Assembly (NCBI RefSeq): GCF_003386205.1
Contig: NZ_QRDY01000016.1
Location: forward strand, 1-64,000
DNA from: Cohnella lupini
GTDB lineage: Bacteria; Bacillota; Bacilli; Paenibacillales; Paenibacillaceae
Length of the DNA: 64,000 bases
Reading direction: 5' to 3'
Shown piece by piece: positions 43,731 through 53,340 of this stretch (position 1 is its first letter; each line of letters begins with the position of its first letter). The translations under genes were made by a program, and so were the position numbers. The notes beneath the pieces were generated by a model. It did not search any database. It saw only the letters and a list, made by a program, of their open reading frames with translations, and had not been told where the DNA came from.

Positions 43731-45497
43731 TCAAGCTAATCTTCCCGGAATGCGAATCGTCACCGTCGTGCCGATGCCAAGCCTGCTGAATATCGAGATT
43801 CCGTAAGAATCGCCGTACAGCAGCTTAATCCGGTTGTCCACGTTGCGGATGCCGTAGCCGGACAACAAGGTGTCGCCGCTGGCCGGAAGCTCCCGCCCGC
43901 CTCCGTCCTGCCTTCGCATGCCCATGCCGTCGTCGATAACCTTCAGTACGATGTCCGTCCCTTCGAAATAAGCTTTGATCATGATGTTGATCCCCAGCTT
44001 ATCGTCCCATATAGCGTGGTTCATCGCGTTCTCGACGAAGGGCTGCAGCGTCAGCTTCACGATGGGGCAAGGCATTACCGCGTCCTCGATCTCGTAATGC
44101 ACGCGGATTAGATCGGCGAATCTGACTTCCTGAATAGCCACGTAGTAACGGGTAAGCTGGATTTCCTCGTGGATGGAGATTTGGTTTTTCCCTTTGTTAA
44201 GCGATATTCTGTAAAACTTGGCAAGGTCGGTCACCATCTTGTTCATCCGCGGATCGGAATTCCGGATGGCGAGCGACGAAATGGAAGCGAGCGTGTTGTA
44301 AAGAAAATGCGGGTTAATCTGGGCTTGCAGCACGTTCATCTCGACTTCCTTCTTGTCGATCTCCTTCTTGTACACGTCGGAAATCAAGCTGCTGAGCCTC
44401 TGCGACATTTTGCGAAGCACGTTGCCCAACTGACCGATCTCATCCCGGCCTAACGGCCGAATGTCGACAAGCTCGAAATCCTCCCGTTCGATGCGCCGGA
44501 TTATGCCGACCAAATAATCGACGCGTTTGGTGAACAGCCGCGCCGTGATGTAGATAAGCAACGCCATGACGAAGAAGCTGACGAGCGCATAGATTAGGAT
44601 ACGCTTCGCCGCGTTATTGGCTTTGGCCAAGAAGCTGTTGTACGGGACAAGCGAGACGCTTCTCCACCCGTGCTTGGTCGTATTGTAAACCGCCAGCATC
44701 TTCTGTCCGCGATAAGAGCTATCGAATCGCCCTTCCCTGTCGCTCGGGAATTCCTCTCGCACGTACTCGGATAACGGACGGTTCAGCATGCTTTTGTCCT
44801 TGGCGGACATGATCACGCCTTGTTCGTTCACGATCAATACGGTCTTGTCCGAGGCTTCCTTCTCCATCAAGCGATAGATGTCCGTTTCCAGAATGTCGAC
44901 GGTCAGAATACCGTACGCGTTATCGAGATTACCGATGTTCAGCATGCGCGTCAACGTGAACATGGGAGGCTCCGCCCCCGAGGCCGATTTCGAAATAAAG
45001 CGGACGTTCCCGTAAGTATTCCGCAGTGAACGATAGATCGATGATTGAATAAAGGCCGAGTCCATTCTTTTAATATACACGTTGTCCGCCGGCATCGACT
45101 CGTTGTCGATATAGATGGAAATGGAGTGGATATCGGGATTCGTCGTCAGAACGTTGGAGAAGGTGCTGTTGATATATTGATAGGCATCGACGTATAGAGT
45201 AGGGTCCAGCTTGTAATCGTTCGTCAAATAAGCGCGCAGCGTATTATTCAAGTAGAGCGTAGCAGACAGCTGCGTATAGTTCTCCAGCTTGTTTTCCAAG
45301 TTCGTATTGATCTGGGCGACCGAGGATACGGAGTTCGCGTACATCTGGTCGGACAGCTCGCTCTTTATCGTTTGATAAGAATACAGAACGAAGAACAACA
45401 ACGGAAGGATGCCGCCGAGCAGAAACATAACGAACAGCTTCTCTCGCAGCCGCAAGTTGTTGAAGGGTCTGGTCAGCCCTGCCGTTAGCCTCTTCAA
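43731..45497 (-). CDS. YesM-type sensor histidine kinase
   Basis: A 588-residue membrane kinase. One helix near residues 20-40, an extracellular sensor domain of about 260 residues, a second helix near 300-320, HAMP (VGIIRRIEREDFELVDIRPL), His_kinase block with the phospho-acceptor in NPHFLYNTLASISSLA, and an ATPase domain ending with the N and G boxes (FVENAMNHAIWD; DDGMGM; GYGIRNVDNRIKLLYG). It pairs with the response regulator 15 bp upstream and with the divergent sugar transporter, whose substrate it probably senses. Confidence 0.93.
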   Translation of the reverse strand: MKRLTAGLTRPFNNLRLREKLFVMFLLGGILPLLFFVLYSYQTIKSELSDQMYANSVSSVAQINTNLENKLENYTQLSATLYLNNTLRAYLTNDYKLDPTLYVDAYQYINSTFSNVLTTNPDIHSISIYIDNESMPADNVYIKRMDSAFIQSSIYRSLRNTYGNVRFISKSASGAEPPMFTLTRMLNIGNLDNAYGILTVDILETDIYRLMEKEASDKTVLIVNEQGVIMSAKDKSMLNRPLSEYVREEFPSDREGRFDSSYRGQKMLAVYNTTKHGWRSVSLVPYNSFLAKANNAAKRILIYALVSFFVMALLIYITARLFTKRVDYLVGIIRRIEREDFELVDIRPLGRDEIGQLGNVLRKMSQRLSSLISDVYKKEIDKKEVEMNVLQAQINPHFLYNTLASISSLAIRNSDPRMNKMVTDLAKFYRISLNKGKNQISIHEEIQLTRYYVAIQEVRFADLIRVHYEIEDAVMPCPIVKLTLQPFVENAMNHAIWDDKLGINIMIKAYFEGTDIVLKVIDDGMGMRRQDGGGRELPASGDTLLSGYGIRNVDNRIKLLYGDSYGISIFSRLGIGTTVTIRIPGRLA

Positions 45498-45512
45498 TCT
45501 CTCTTCCTCCGT

Positions 45513-47102
45513 CTATAAGAAAATTTTCCGAAATTCGTTAGGGGTGCTGCCGCGATGCTTCTGGAATATTGAACAGAAATAAGAGACGTTTTCGTAACCG
45601 ACCGCATGCGCCACTTCCCGAACCTTAAGCGACTTGTCCTTCAAGAGATCGGCCGCCCTGTTGATCCGTATTTTCGTCAAGTGATCGAGAATCGTCTCGC
45701 CCGTCTTTTCCTTGAAAATCGTTCTAATATAGTTGGGAGAAAGGTAGACTTCCTTGGCGATCTCTTCTACCGTCAGCGGGAGATGATACCTCTCTGCAAT
45801 AATTCTTCCGATTCTGTCGGTCACGTTCTGGTTGCGATCGACGTCGCGTTCGCCTGCCGCCGTCCTCAATTCCTCGCAGAAATATTCGACGTAAGCCAGA
45901 ATATGGGCGCAGGAGCTCATGGCCGATATTTCTCTCCAATCGTCGACGAGCAACCGCTCCTTCAAAGATCCCGCCAGCAATGCGGAGAAATGCTGTTCGA
46001 TCGCGGACAGGAGCCGAATCACCGCCCGCAAAGCATAATTCCGGTTGATTCTCTCTTCTCTGAACGTCGCGAACAACGACCCGATCTGCCGGTTAACCTC
46101 CTCGGCATCTCCCGATTGAATGGCGGAGACCAGCTTAACCGCCGTCTGCTCGCGGTCTTCGTCCGTTTGCTTGGTCGGCTTCAGATCTGCCGGAGTAATA
46201 ACCGCCCCGCCCAGCCGATAGAATTTCTCGTCATTGCAAGCCCGTGCTTGTCTGCAAGCCTCCCATATCCGGTCAAAGCCAACATGAGAATCGGACAAAC
46301 CTATCGTAATCACCGTATCGAAGGAGCCTTCGGCCCTCTCCAACAATCGCTCCCAGAAGCTCGATTCCGCAACGGCCGCCCCGCTACCATTCTTCCGCGG
46401 ATACCATACGTACTGAGCATTCTGCTCCACTTCCGCGATAACGAAGTTGGCTAACGTCTCCTTGGCGATTGAACGAAACCACTCGGTTCTATCCGCGAAG
46501 GCTAACCCCGAATCCTGCGCGGCCGAGGCGGGATAAGCAGCCGGCGCGTCGAAGGTCACGCATGCGACGGCAAATTCCCTGCTCGCGCCGATATCGGACA
46601 AGCTTTGCTCCCATTTGCCGACCCACTCGCCGCGTTTCTCCGGATCCGGCTCGCGTATAATGCGCACCAATAGCTTTTCACGCACCCAGTCCTCTCCTTG
46701 GCCCGCCAGCTGCTCCTCCTCGCATTTCTTCTTCACCTTCTCCATCAAGGCGAAGAGCTCTTCCATATCGATCGGCTTCAACAAGTAGCCGGCAGCTTCG
46801 ATGTTGAGCGCGGCTTTAATATATTGAAACTCGTTATGTCCGCTCAAATATATGATTTTCACGTTTTTATCGATCTGCTTCGCTCTTCTTCCGAACTCCA
46901 GCCCGTCCATGATCGGCATTCGCACGTCCGTCAGTATAATGTCGGGCTTCAATTCGGCAAGCTTGCCGAGCGCTTCTTTCCCGTTGCGGGCCGTTCCAGC
47001 GACCGTGATTCCGAGCTTCTCCCACGGAACGTAATGCTCGATCGTCTCCAGCTCGATCGCTTCGTCTTCGACGATTAGAATGCTATGCATGCTTCTCCCC
47101 AC
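45513..47102 (-). CDS. YesN-type response regulator (REC plus AraC HTH)
   Basis: A 529-residue regulator. The receiver domain at about 5-120 has SILIVEDEAIELETIEHY, phospho-Asp in IILTDVRMPIMDGLEF and the conserved Lys in LLKPIDMEELFA. A long middle region of unassigned fold precedes the C-terminal AraC double helix-turn-helix (VEEIAKEVYLSPNYIRTIFK; VREVAHAVGYENVSYFCSIF). It likely activates the divergent transporter operon at 47287. The kinase gene follows after 15 bp. Confidence 0.93.
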   Translation of the reverse strand: MGRSMHSILIVEDEAIELETIEHYVPWEKLGITVAGTARNGKEALGKLAELKPDIILTDVRMPIMDGLEFGRRAKQIDKNVKIIYLSGHNEFQYIKAALNIEAAGYLLKPIDMEELFALMEKVKKKCEEEQLAGQGEDWVREKLLVRIIREPDPEKRGEWVGKWEQSLSDIGASREFAVACVTFDAPAAYPASAAQDSGLAFADRTEWFRSIAKETLANFVIAEVEQNAQYVWYPRKNGSGAAVAESSFWERLLERAEGSFDTVITIGLSDSHVGFDRIWEACRQARACNDEKFYRLGGAVITPADLKPTKQTDEDREQTAVKLVSAIQSGDAEEVNRQIGSLFATFREERINRNYALRAVIRLLSAIEQHFSALLAGSLKERLLVDDWREISAMSSCAHILAYVEYFCEELRTAAGERDVDRNQNVTDRIGRIIAERYHLPLTVEEIAKEVYLSPNYIRTIFKEKTGETILDHLTKIRINRAADLLKDKSLKVREVAHAVGYENVSYFCSIFQKHRGSTPNEFRKIFL

Positions 47103-47286
47103 CTTCCTAACAAGCTAAAGCTTCGAGATTTTTCTAGTGTATCTGTTATAACGCATTTCAACAATGGAGCGGCGGCAAGTGCGGCGATTTCGGTTACGAA
47201 TCGGTAGATGCTTGTATGGAATGGATGTGCGGGCCGACTCTATAATGAAGTCACTAAACCGCGCAAGTCAGGCAGGAGGCTTCACG

Positions 47287-48276
47287 ATGGAATCGTTAAT
47301 GAAAGCGGAAACAAATACGCAAGTCCCTCCGAAGGGCCGACGAGGGCGCACGGGATCCAGCTTAGGGAACAGGCTGAAAGAGCAGAAATTGCTATTCCTG
47401 CTCATGCTGCCGGCATTCGTCGTCACCTTGTTGTTCTCTTATGTCCCGATGTTCGGCCTCTATATGGCGTTCACGAATTACTCTCCGGGCGGAGGCCCGT
47501 TCTTCTCTCAGTTCTTCACGACGGAGTTCGTCGGCTTCGAATGGTTCCATTACTTCTTCACGAGCGGCGACTTCTATCGGGTCATGCGCAATACGCTGGC
47601 GCAGAGCTTCCTCTCGCTCCTATTCGGATTCCCGATGCCGATCTTGCTCGCTCTAATGATCAACGAGGTGCGCAACGGCTGGTTTAAACGGACTTTTCAA
47701 ACGGTATCTTACATGCCCCATTTCATCTCATGGGTAATCGCGGCCAACATCATTATTACGGTGCTTTCCTCCGGCGGGGTATTGAACGGTATTCTGACCG
47801 GACTCGGAATCGTCGACGAGCCGGTTCAGTTCATGCAGAAAGGGCCGCTATTCTGGTGGATTATCGCCATCGCGAATACGTGGAAGGATATGGGCTTCAA
47901 CGCGATCATGTACTTGGCCGCCATTTCGGCGATCAATCCCGAGCTGTACGAGGTAGCGAAGGTGGACGGCGCAAGCCGACTGAAGCAGATGCTTCACATT
48001 ACGCTTCCTTCAATCAGGCCTACGGTTATTATTCTGGCGATTCTAGCGATCGGCGGCATTCTGAATGCGGGCTTCGATCAGCAATACCTGCTGCAAAATA
48101 ACACGGTGCTCGAATATTCCGAGGTTATCGACACTTACACGTACAAATACGGGCTGCAGAACGGGATGTTCTCTTATGGAGCCGCGGTTGGACTATTCAA
48201 ATCGGCAGTCGCTTTCATCCTGGTGTTAAGCGTCAATACTTTGGCCAAAAAAATGAAAGAACAGTCGCTGTTTTAG
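47287..48276 (+). CDS. sugar ABC transporter permease, LplB type
   Basis: A 329-residue permease with six hydrophobic helices after a 30-residue polar N terminus. The EAA loop is seen in VAKVDGASRLKQMLHITLPS, and PMFGLYMAFTNYSPGGGPF is characteristic of LplB-like permeases. ATG 47287 has AGGAGG 7 bp upstream; longer readings lack a site. A TATAAT box at 47241-47246 lacks a good -35, as expected of an activated promoter. First gene of the transport operon. Confidence 0.92.
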   Translation: MESLMKAETNTQVPPKGRRGRTGSSLGNRLKEQKLLFLLMLPAFVVTLLFSYVPMFGLYMAFTNYSPGGGPFFSQFFTTEFVGFEWFHYFFTSGDFYRVMRNTLAQSFLSLLFGFPMPILLALMINEVRNGWFKRTFQTVSYMPHFISWVIAANIIITVLSSGGVLNGILTGLGIVDEPVQFMQKGPLFWWIIAIANTWKDMGFNAIMYLAAISAINPELYEVAKVDGASRLKQMLHITLPSIRPTVIILAILAIGGILNAGFDQQYLLQNNTVLEYSEVIDTYTYKYGLQNGMFSYGAAVGLFKSAVAFILVLSVNTLAKKMKEQSLF

Positions 48277-48300
48277 CTTAAGCGAAGAGGAGAACGCATC

Positions 48301-49188
48301 ATGGTCAAATCGAGAAACGATTTATTCTTCATGTCCTTCGTTTACTTGTTCATCGCTGCCGTATTCGTCGTGACCTTCTATCCTTTCTGGAATATTCTCA
48401 TCATCTCGCTCAATAGCGCCGAGGATACGCTGCGAGGAAATCTATATTTCTGGCCGCGGGACTTCAGCTTGGCCAGCTACGAGCAAATCCTGTCCGACGG
48501 CGAGATCTGGACCGCGATCAAGGTCACGACGCTCCGGACGATCATCGGAACGCCGCTCGCCGTAGTCGTCATCAGCATGCTCTCCTATACGCTAAGCAAG
48601 CGAGAGCTCGTCGGCAGCCGCTTCTGGACGCTCTACTTTATTTTCACGATGTACTTCGGCGGCGGGCTTATCCCTTACTATATGGTGCTAAAAAGCCTGC
48701 ATCTCATCGACAACTTCATGGTGTATATACTGCCGAGCATGATGAACGTGTTCTATATGATCATTGTTCGAACCTTCATGCAGCAGCTACCGCAGGAGCT
48801 GGACGAGTCCGCGAAGATAGACGGAGCCAACTATTTGCAAATTTTCTTTCGCATCATCCTGCCCCTCACGACGCCGGTGCTGGCAACCATCGGAATGTTC
48901 ACGGCGATCATGCATTGGAATTCTTGGTTCGACTCTTACGTGTTTACCTATGATTCGGATTTGAAGACGCTGCAGGCGGTTCTGGTCAAAATCCTCAATC
49001 AATATCAAACCGGGTCGATGGTTAACGACGCGCAACAGGCTGCCGATGCTTCCAAAAGGATGGCTGTGTCACCGGACACGATCCGGATGGCCGCCACGAT
49101 GGTCGCCACGCTACCCATTCTCATGGTCTATCCGTTCCTGCAAAAGTATTTCGTCAAAGGCATGACGTTAGGCGCAGTCAAAAGCTAG
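48301..49188 (+). CDS. sugar ABC transporter permease, YtcP type
   Basis: A 295-residue permease with six helices. NSAEDTLRGNLYFWPRDFSL and EAA loop DESAKIDGANYLQIFFRIILP mark the YtcP/AraQ-like second permease of oligosaccharide importers; the C terminus VKGMTLGAVKS is typical. It is 24 bp after the first permease, with AGAGGAG before the ATG. No ATPase is encoded in the cluster; such systems commonly share a general MsmX-type ATPase encoded elsewhere. Confidence 0.93.
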   Translation: MVKSRNDLFFMSFVYLFIAAVFVVTFYPFWNILIISLNSAEDTLRGNLYFWPRDFSLASYEQILSDGEIWTAIKVTTLRTIIGTPLAVVVISMLSYTLSKRELVGSRFWTLYFIFTMYFGGGLIPYYMVLKSLHLIDNFMVYILPSMMNVFYMIIVRTFMQQLPQELDESAKIDGANYLQIFFRIILPLTTPVLATIGMFTAIMHWNSWFDSYVFTYDSDLKTLQAVLVKILNQYQTGSMVNDAQQAADASKRMAVSPDTIRMAATMVATLPILMVYPFLQKYFVKGMTLGAVKS

Positions 49189-49291
49189 TCCTAAAGAAGT
49201 TATTCCGGGAGGTGATGTCCCTATTCGGTTAAACGTTATTGCATTGGCAAGATAACGAACTATAATGAAGTCAATTATAAGGGGGATCACT

Positions 49292-50926
49292 ATGCGATTG
49301 AAAAAATGGCTCATCCTATTCGTCGGAGTTATCATCGTTGTATCCGCATTATCCGCTTGCAGCTCTAATTCGTCTAATTCTTCCAATTCGTCCAACTCCA
49401 ACGCCTCGACGGCTACCGGTGAGAGCGCTTCCGGGGAAGCTCCTGCCGACGAGCCGCTTACTCTTACCTTTTTCGACAAAAATACGGGCGACAAATTCAC
49501 CAATGCCGTCGCCGCGGAAATAACGAAAAGAACGGGAATTACGGTCGATATTCAGCAACCGACGGGAAATCCCGCAGAGAAGCTAAATCTGATGCTGGCG
49601 AGCGACGATCTACCCGATATTATTTTGTTCGACCGCAGAAGCGACTTGGTCAATAAATATATCGAGTCGGGAGCCGTCGTTCCGTTGGACGATCTGATCG
49701 AACAGTACGGTCCGGACGTGAAGGAAATGTACGGCGACGTTCTGAACAAGACGCGCTACAAGGACGGCAAAAACTACTACCTCTCCAACTGGTACGGCTT
49801 CGAGAACGAGCCCGTATACGGCTTTAACATCCGCAAGGATATTCTGAAGGAGCTTATGCCGGACAAAGCGGAAGGCGGCGTTCCTTTTACCGCGGCCGAA
49901 TTCAAGCAGTTGCTCCAGGATTTCAAAGCGAAGTATCCAACCATCAACGGCAAAGAAACGATCGCTCTTACGATGGACGGCGAGAATTTCGGAGGCTCGA
50001 TGAACACCTTCAAGGGGATGTTCGGCCTCATGCCTTTCTTCGAGGATGGCGGACAGATTAAATTCGACGTCAAGAATCCGAAATACCGCGAAATGATTCT
50101 GTATATGAACGACCTCTACAATTCCGGGTTGATGGATAAAGAGTGGGCGATCAACAAGAAGCAAGTGTGGGAGCAGAAGCTGGCTACGGGAACCGTGCTA
50201 GCGTCGACGGGCTCATACTGGGATCCCGCGGCTCCGAACAGCATTCTGATGAAGGATCTCGGCGAAGAGTCGCAGTTGTTCCCTTACAAGGTCGTAGCCG
50301 ACGGCGTAGATCCGGGCAAGACGACTTACGGCGGACGCAGCTCGCTCGGCTGGGATGCCATCACGATCACGAAGAAAAACAAAGATCCGGAACGCACGAT
50401 GAAGTTCATGAACTATCTGGCTAGCGAGGAAGGCCAATATTTGCTGATGTGGGGAATCGAAGGCCAGCACTGGGATATGAAGGACGGCAAACGTACTCCA
50501 CGTCCGGAAGTATTGGAAGGCTTCAAGAAGGATACGAATACGTATTCCAAGGAAACGGGCATTCGGAAATGGACTTGGTTCATCAAGAACGGCAAAGGAA
50601 CCGACGGCACGCCTTACGATCTGGCAGGCCGTTATCAACGCAACGCCGTCGACCAAATGGCGCTCAAGAACCTTTCCGACTCCTTATTCGACTCCGTGCC
50701 TTACGACAATCTAGGGCCTGAAGGCGGAACGCCAGAAGCTCTTAGCGAACAGAAGGTAAACGATATCGTGAAGCAGGCTTTGACGAAAGCGGTTCTCGCC
50801 AAAACTCCGGAAGACGCGAACGGCATCTTCGACAAAATGCTGAACGACATGAAAGCGGCCGGAGACGAGAAGGTCGAAGCGATATACACGAAAAACTTCA
50901 ACGATCGCGCTGCTCTTTCGCAGTAA
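49292..50926 (+). CDS. sugar ABC transporter substrate-binding lipoprotein
   Basis: A 544-residue binding lipoprotein (LipO type) that captures the oligosaccharide outside the cell. Lipobox LSAC near residue 22, followed by an Asn/Ser-rich linker and the binding fold beginning LTLTFFDKNTGDKF. ATG 49292 has AAGGGGGA upstream; the frame upstream to 49265 is rejected. Third gene of the operon after a 103-bp gap. Close homologues act with YesMN-type regulation for plant-wall or host-derived glycans; the sugar is unknown. Confidence 0.92.
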   Translation: MRLKKWLILFVGVIIVVSALSACSSNSSNSSNSSNSNASTATGESASGEAPADEPLTLTFFDKNTGDKFTNAVAAEITKRTGITVDIQQPTGNPAEKLNLMLASDDLPDIILFDRRSDLVNKYIESGAVVPLDDLIEQYGPDVKEMYGDVLNKTRYKDGKNYYLSNWYGFENEPVYGFNIRKDILKELMPDKAEGGVPFTAAEFKQLLQDFKAKYPTINGKETIALTMDGENFGGSMNTFKGMFGLMPFFEDGGQIKFDVKNPKYREMILYMNDLYNSGLMDKEWAINKKQVWEQKLATGTVLASTGSYWDPAAPNSILMKDLGEESQLFPYKVVADGVDPGKTTYGGRSSLGWDAITITKKNKDPERTMKFMNYLASEEGQYLLMWGIEGQHWDMKDGKRTPRPEVLEGFKKDTNTYSKETGIRKWTWFIKNGKGTDGTPYDLAGRYQRNAVDQMALKNLSDSLFDSVPYDNLGPEGGTPEALSEQKVNDIVKQALTKAVLAKTPEDANGIFDKMLNDMKAAGDEKVEAIYTKNFNDRAALSQ

Positions 50927-50953
50927 TATAGAAGTTACTATACAGGTAGGAAA

Positions 50954-50986
50954 AAGGGTGTCGGACGAAATACGTCCGGCACCCTT
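50954..50986 (+). terminator. terminator of the sugar-transport operon
   Basis: AAGGGTGTCGGACG pairs with CGTCCGGCACCCTT; CTTT follows. Confidence 0.85.
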
Positions 50987-51034
50987 CTTTGACATGAGAA
51001 AATATACACACTATTAACCACAAACTCCGCCTCC

Positions 51035-51238
51035 CCGAATAACCCGTCCAGACCGGGTTATTTATCCCCAGCAGCCCCAACTTCCCCGAATAACCCGTCC
51101 AGACCGCGTTATTTATCCCCAGCAGCCCCATTTTCGCCGAATAACCCGTCCAGACCGGGTTATTTGTCCCTCGCGGCCCCAATTCCGCCGAATAACCCGT
51201 CCAGACCGGGTTATTTATCCCCAGCAGCCCCAAGGACG
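51035..51238. repeat. 51-bp tandem array, four units (third family)
   Basis: Units start at 51035, 51086, 51137 and 51188, exactly 51 bp apart. Each has CCGAATAACCCGTCCAGACC followed by GGGTTATTTATCCCCAGC; the AACCCG/CGGGTT arms could form a hairpin. It lies between two convergent genes (ends at 50926 and 51270). Confidence 0.95.
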
Positions 51239-51269
51239 ACTAAGTCGTTTTTCTTGCGTCAGTTCCGCT

Positions 51270-51938
51270 CTATATTCGCCCTTCCCATTCCTCGTAAAAC
51301 CGCTCTACGTATTGCTCCATATAACGATGCCGCTCCTCTGCTATTCTTCTGGCGGAGGGCGTATTTACGCGGTCCTTAAGCTTCAGCAGCTTTTCATGAA
51401 AATGATTGATGGCCGTACTCTTATCGTGACGATACTCGCCGGGCGTCATGGACTCGCGAGGCGGTAAATTCGGATCGTGAATGGGATGGCCCTTCCACCC
51501 GGCATACACGAACGTTCTCGCAATGGCTATCGCTCCGATTGCGTCAAGACGGTCCGCGTCCTGCACCACTTTGCCTTCTATCGTGCGCATTGGAGGATTT
51601 GCTCCCGCATTGTAAGACATGGTTGAGATAATCTCCAACACGTGACTGCGTTCTTCTTCCGCCATCGCTTGCCCCTCGAGCCAATCCTGTACTTTACGAA
51701 GGCCGCTCTCCTTCGATTCGTTGAGTTTCTCGTCCGCGACGTCATGCAGCAGCGCGGCAAGAGCGCAAATAAACGAATCCGCGTTTTCTTCACGTGCCAT
51801 GCGATCTGCCATTTGCACTACGCGATGAATATGCCACCAATCATGCCCGCTCGGATCATGCTCCAATTCCGATTTGCAGAACCGTTCGGCCGCTTTCAAT
51901 ATTTCATCTCGTTCATTTCGTAAAATATCCATAGCCAA
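51270..51938 (-). CDS. HD-domain phosphohydrolase
   Basis: A 222-residue soluble metal-dependent hydrolase (YedJ-like HD family). HD metal ligands are visible: HDWWHIHRV (His32, His36), LLHDVADEK (His65-Asp66) and VVQDADRLDAIGAIAIAR with the later Asp. The start is probably TTG 51938, with AAGGAT about 6 bp upstream; ATG 51932 is an alternative. Such enzymes act on phosphate esters or nucleotides; substrate unknown. It precedes no obvious partner. Confidence 0.88.
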   Translation of the reverse strand: MAMDILRNERDEILKAAERFCKSELEHDPSGHDWWHIHRVVQMADRMAREENADSFICALAALLHDVADEKLNESKESGLRKVQDWLEGQAMAEEERSHVLEIISTMSYNAGANPPMRTIEGKVVQDADRLDAIGAIAIARTFVYAGWKGHPIHDPNLPPRESMTPGEYRHDKSTAINHFHEKLLKLKDRVNTPSARRIAEERHRYMEQYVERFYEEWEGRI

Positions 51939-51981
51939 CTACACATCCTTTTGATAGAAAAATCTGTCTCGCGCGCGGACC

Positions 51982-53121
51982 TTAGAAACCATCCAGACCA
52001 ATGTAGTACGCGGGTTGCTCCGGTTCGGACTCCAACAGCAGAACGTTTCCTTCATTCGTCCATTTGAGCAGCATGCCGTTGCCGAGCTTTACGACTTGAC
52101 CAGGCGTCTTATTCAGCAGCCAAATATCCCCGTTTGCCATCTCCACCGCATAATTATCCGTCTCCTTACCGGGCTCCGGCAGGATGCGCAGTTCATTCGG
52201 AAATTCGGGTTTTCCTGCAAATGGCTCCAGAAGCCGCAATTCCTCCTCCGAAAGAGTCCTTTTCTCCAGGAAGACCGCCTCTTCCGCGTCAATATCGATC
52301 ATGTCGACTCCGCCGTTTCCGTATTTCTCGTTCCCGATCAGCGGAACGGCGATGTTATGCTCATCGGTCCAAACCATGGGATAAACGACCAAAAACCCGT
52401 CGCTATGCGAAATATAGCTCGCCTTAGGCTTGCCGTATACTTCCCGGCCATTGCGATCCAGCACGATCAGATCCGCAAACGGAGTCAGGCCGGGTTCCGA
52501 CGCCGTTAGCAGGGCAACCCGGCTATTATCCGGCGAAGCCGCAACTCCGTAAACGGGCAGTTTCGACGTATACAGCTTACGGGTCTTTCCGGATTTATTA
52601 TTGACTAAGTACAGGACTCGATTACCTCTAACCGCGAATATCTCGTCGTCCAGCAGCCGATCCGAATACAGAACTTCGAAACCGTAATCGTTGCCGAAGC
52701 TTGACTCTTCGTCCGTCCATTCCGGGACAGTCAGTGCCTCGCGGCTCCCGTCCTCCCGCAGAACTTCAGGGGTACTGCTACTCGCACCGTATACTAGCAT
52801 TTGCTCCCCTTCGGTTTGATCCACGCGAATCGGCTGAACCATGGCAAAGCCATCCGAAGCCCACTCCCGTAAGGAGTTTCCGGACTTATCGACCAATCGG
52901 ACGCCGTAAAAAATAGGTGCCTCCGATTCGACGGCTTCCGAACTTGTTGCCGGATTCGACGGCGGCGTTGATGAAGGCGTGGTTGGGGCGATCGACTCTA
53001 TGGAGTTTGTAGTTATAGGCGTAGTCGAGGCGTTCGTCGAGGAATCATTCCGCGTTACGCAACCGGTCAAGGTCGCCGATGTCAGAAGAAACGCTAGAAG
53101 AATGAAGAAACCTTTTCTCAT
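51982..53121 (-). CDS. uncharacterised lipoprotein with beta-propeller-like repeats
   Basis: About 379 residues. Lipoprotein signal MRKGFFILLAFLLTSATL with lipobox LTGC, then a Ser/Thr/Pro-rich linker of some 50 residues. The rest is beta-rich with short repeated strands (VYGVAASPDNSRVALLTASE; IAVPLIGNEKYGNGGVDMID), suggestive of a WD40/TolB-like propeller. The start at 53121 gives the cleanest signal peptide; in-frame ATGs at 53145 and 53133 also exist. Function unknown; surface sensing or binding is speculative. Confidence 0.75.
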   Translation of the reverse strand: MRKGFFILLAFLLTSATLTGCVTRNDSSTNASTTPITTNSIESIAPTTPSSTPPSNPATSSEAVESEAPIFYGVRLVDKSGNSLREWASDGFAMVQPIRVDQTEGEQMLVYGASSSTPEVLREDGSREALTVPEWTDEESSFGNDYGFEVLYSDRLLDDEIFAVRGNRVLYLVNNKSGKTRKLYTSKLPVYGVAASPDNSRVALLTASEPGLTPFADLIVLDRNGREVYGKPKASYISHSDGFLVVYPMVWTDEHNIAVPLIGNEKYGNGGVDMIDIDAEEAVFLEKRTLSEEELRLLEPFAGKPEFPNELRILPEPGKETDNYAVEMANGDIWLLNKTPGQVVKLGNGMLLKWTNEGNVLLLESEPEQPAYYIGLDGF

Positions 53122-53340
53122 TTCAACACGTCCCATCGATCGCATAAGATCCTTTCATACTATTACAGGCTACTAGAACTATGCAATCCAATTGATTCTA
53201 TAGTCCGCGAGACTTGCTCTATTGCCTACGCTGAGCTACGATATTTCCAAGGGACCGCGCGTTTCCTCTGCAACTAGACCTATATTTCATCCAAGAAAAA
53301 ACGGAAGCTAGCGCCCATTCATTCCATGGGGGAATCTATC

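Noticed and set aside
42808-43806. 332-codon open frame with 17-residue periodicity on the plus strand (and a 254-codon one on the minus strand)
   Set aside because: It exists only because the 51-bp repeat unit is divisible by three and contains no stop. There is no ribosome site, it is open on both strands, and it runs into the kinase gene.
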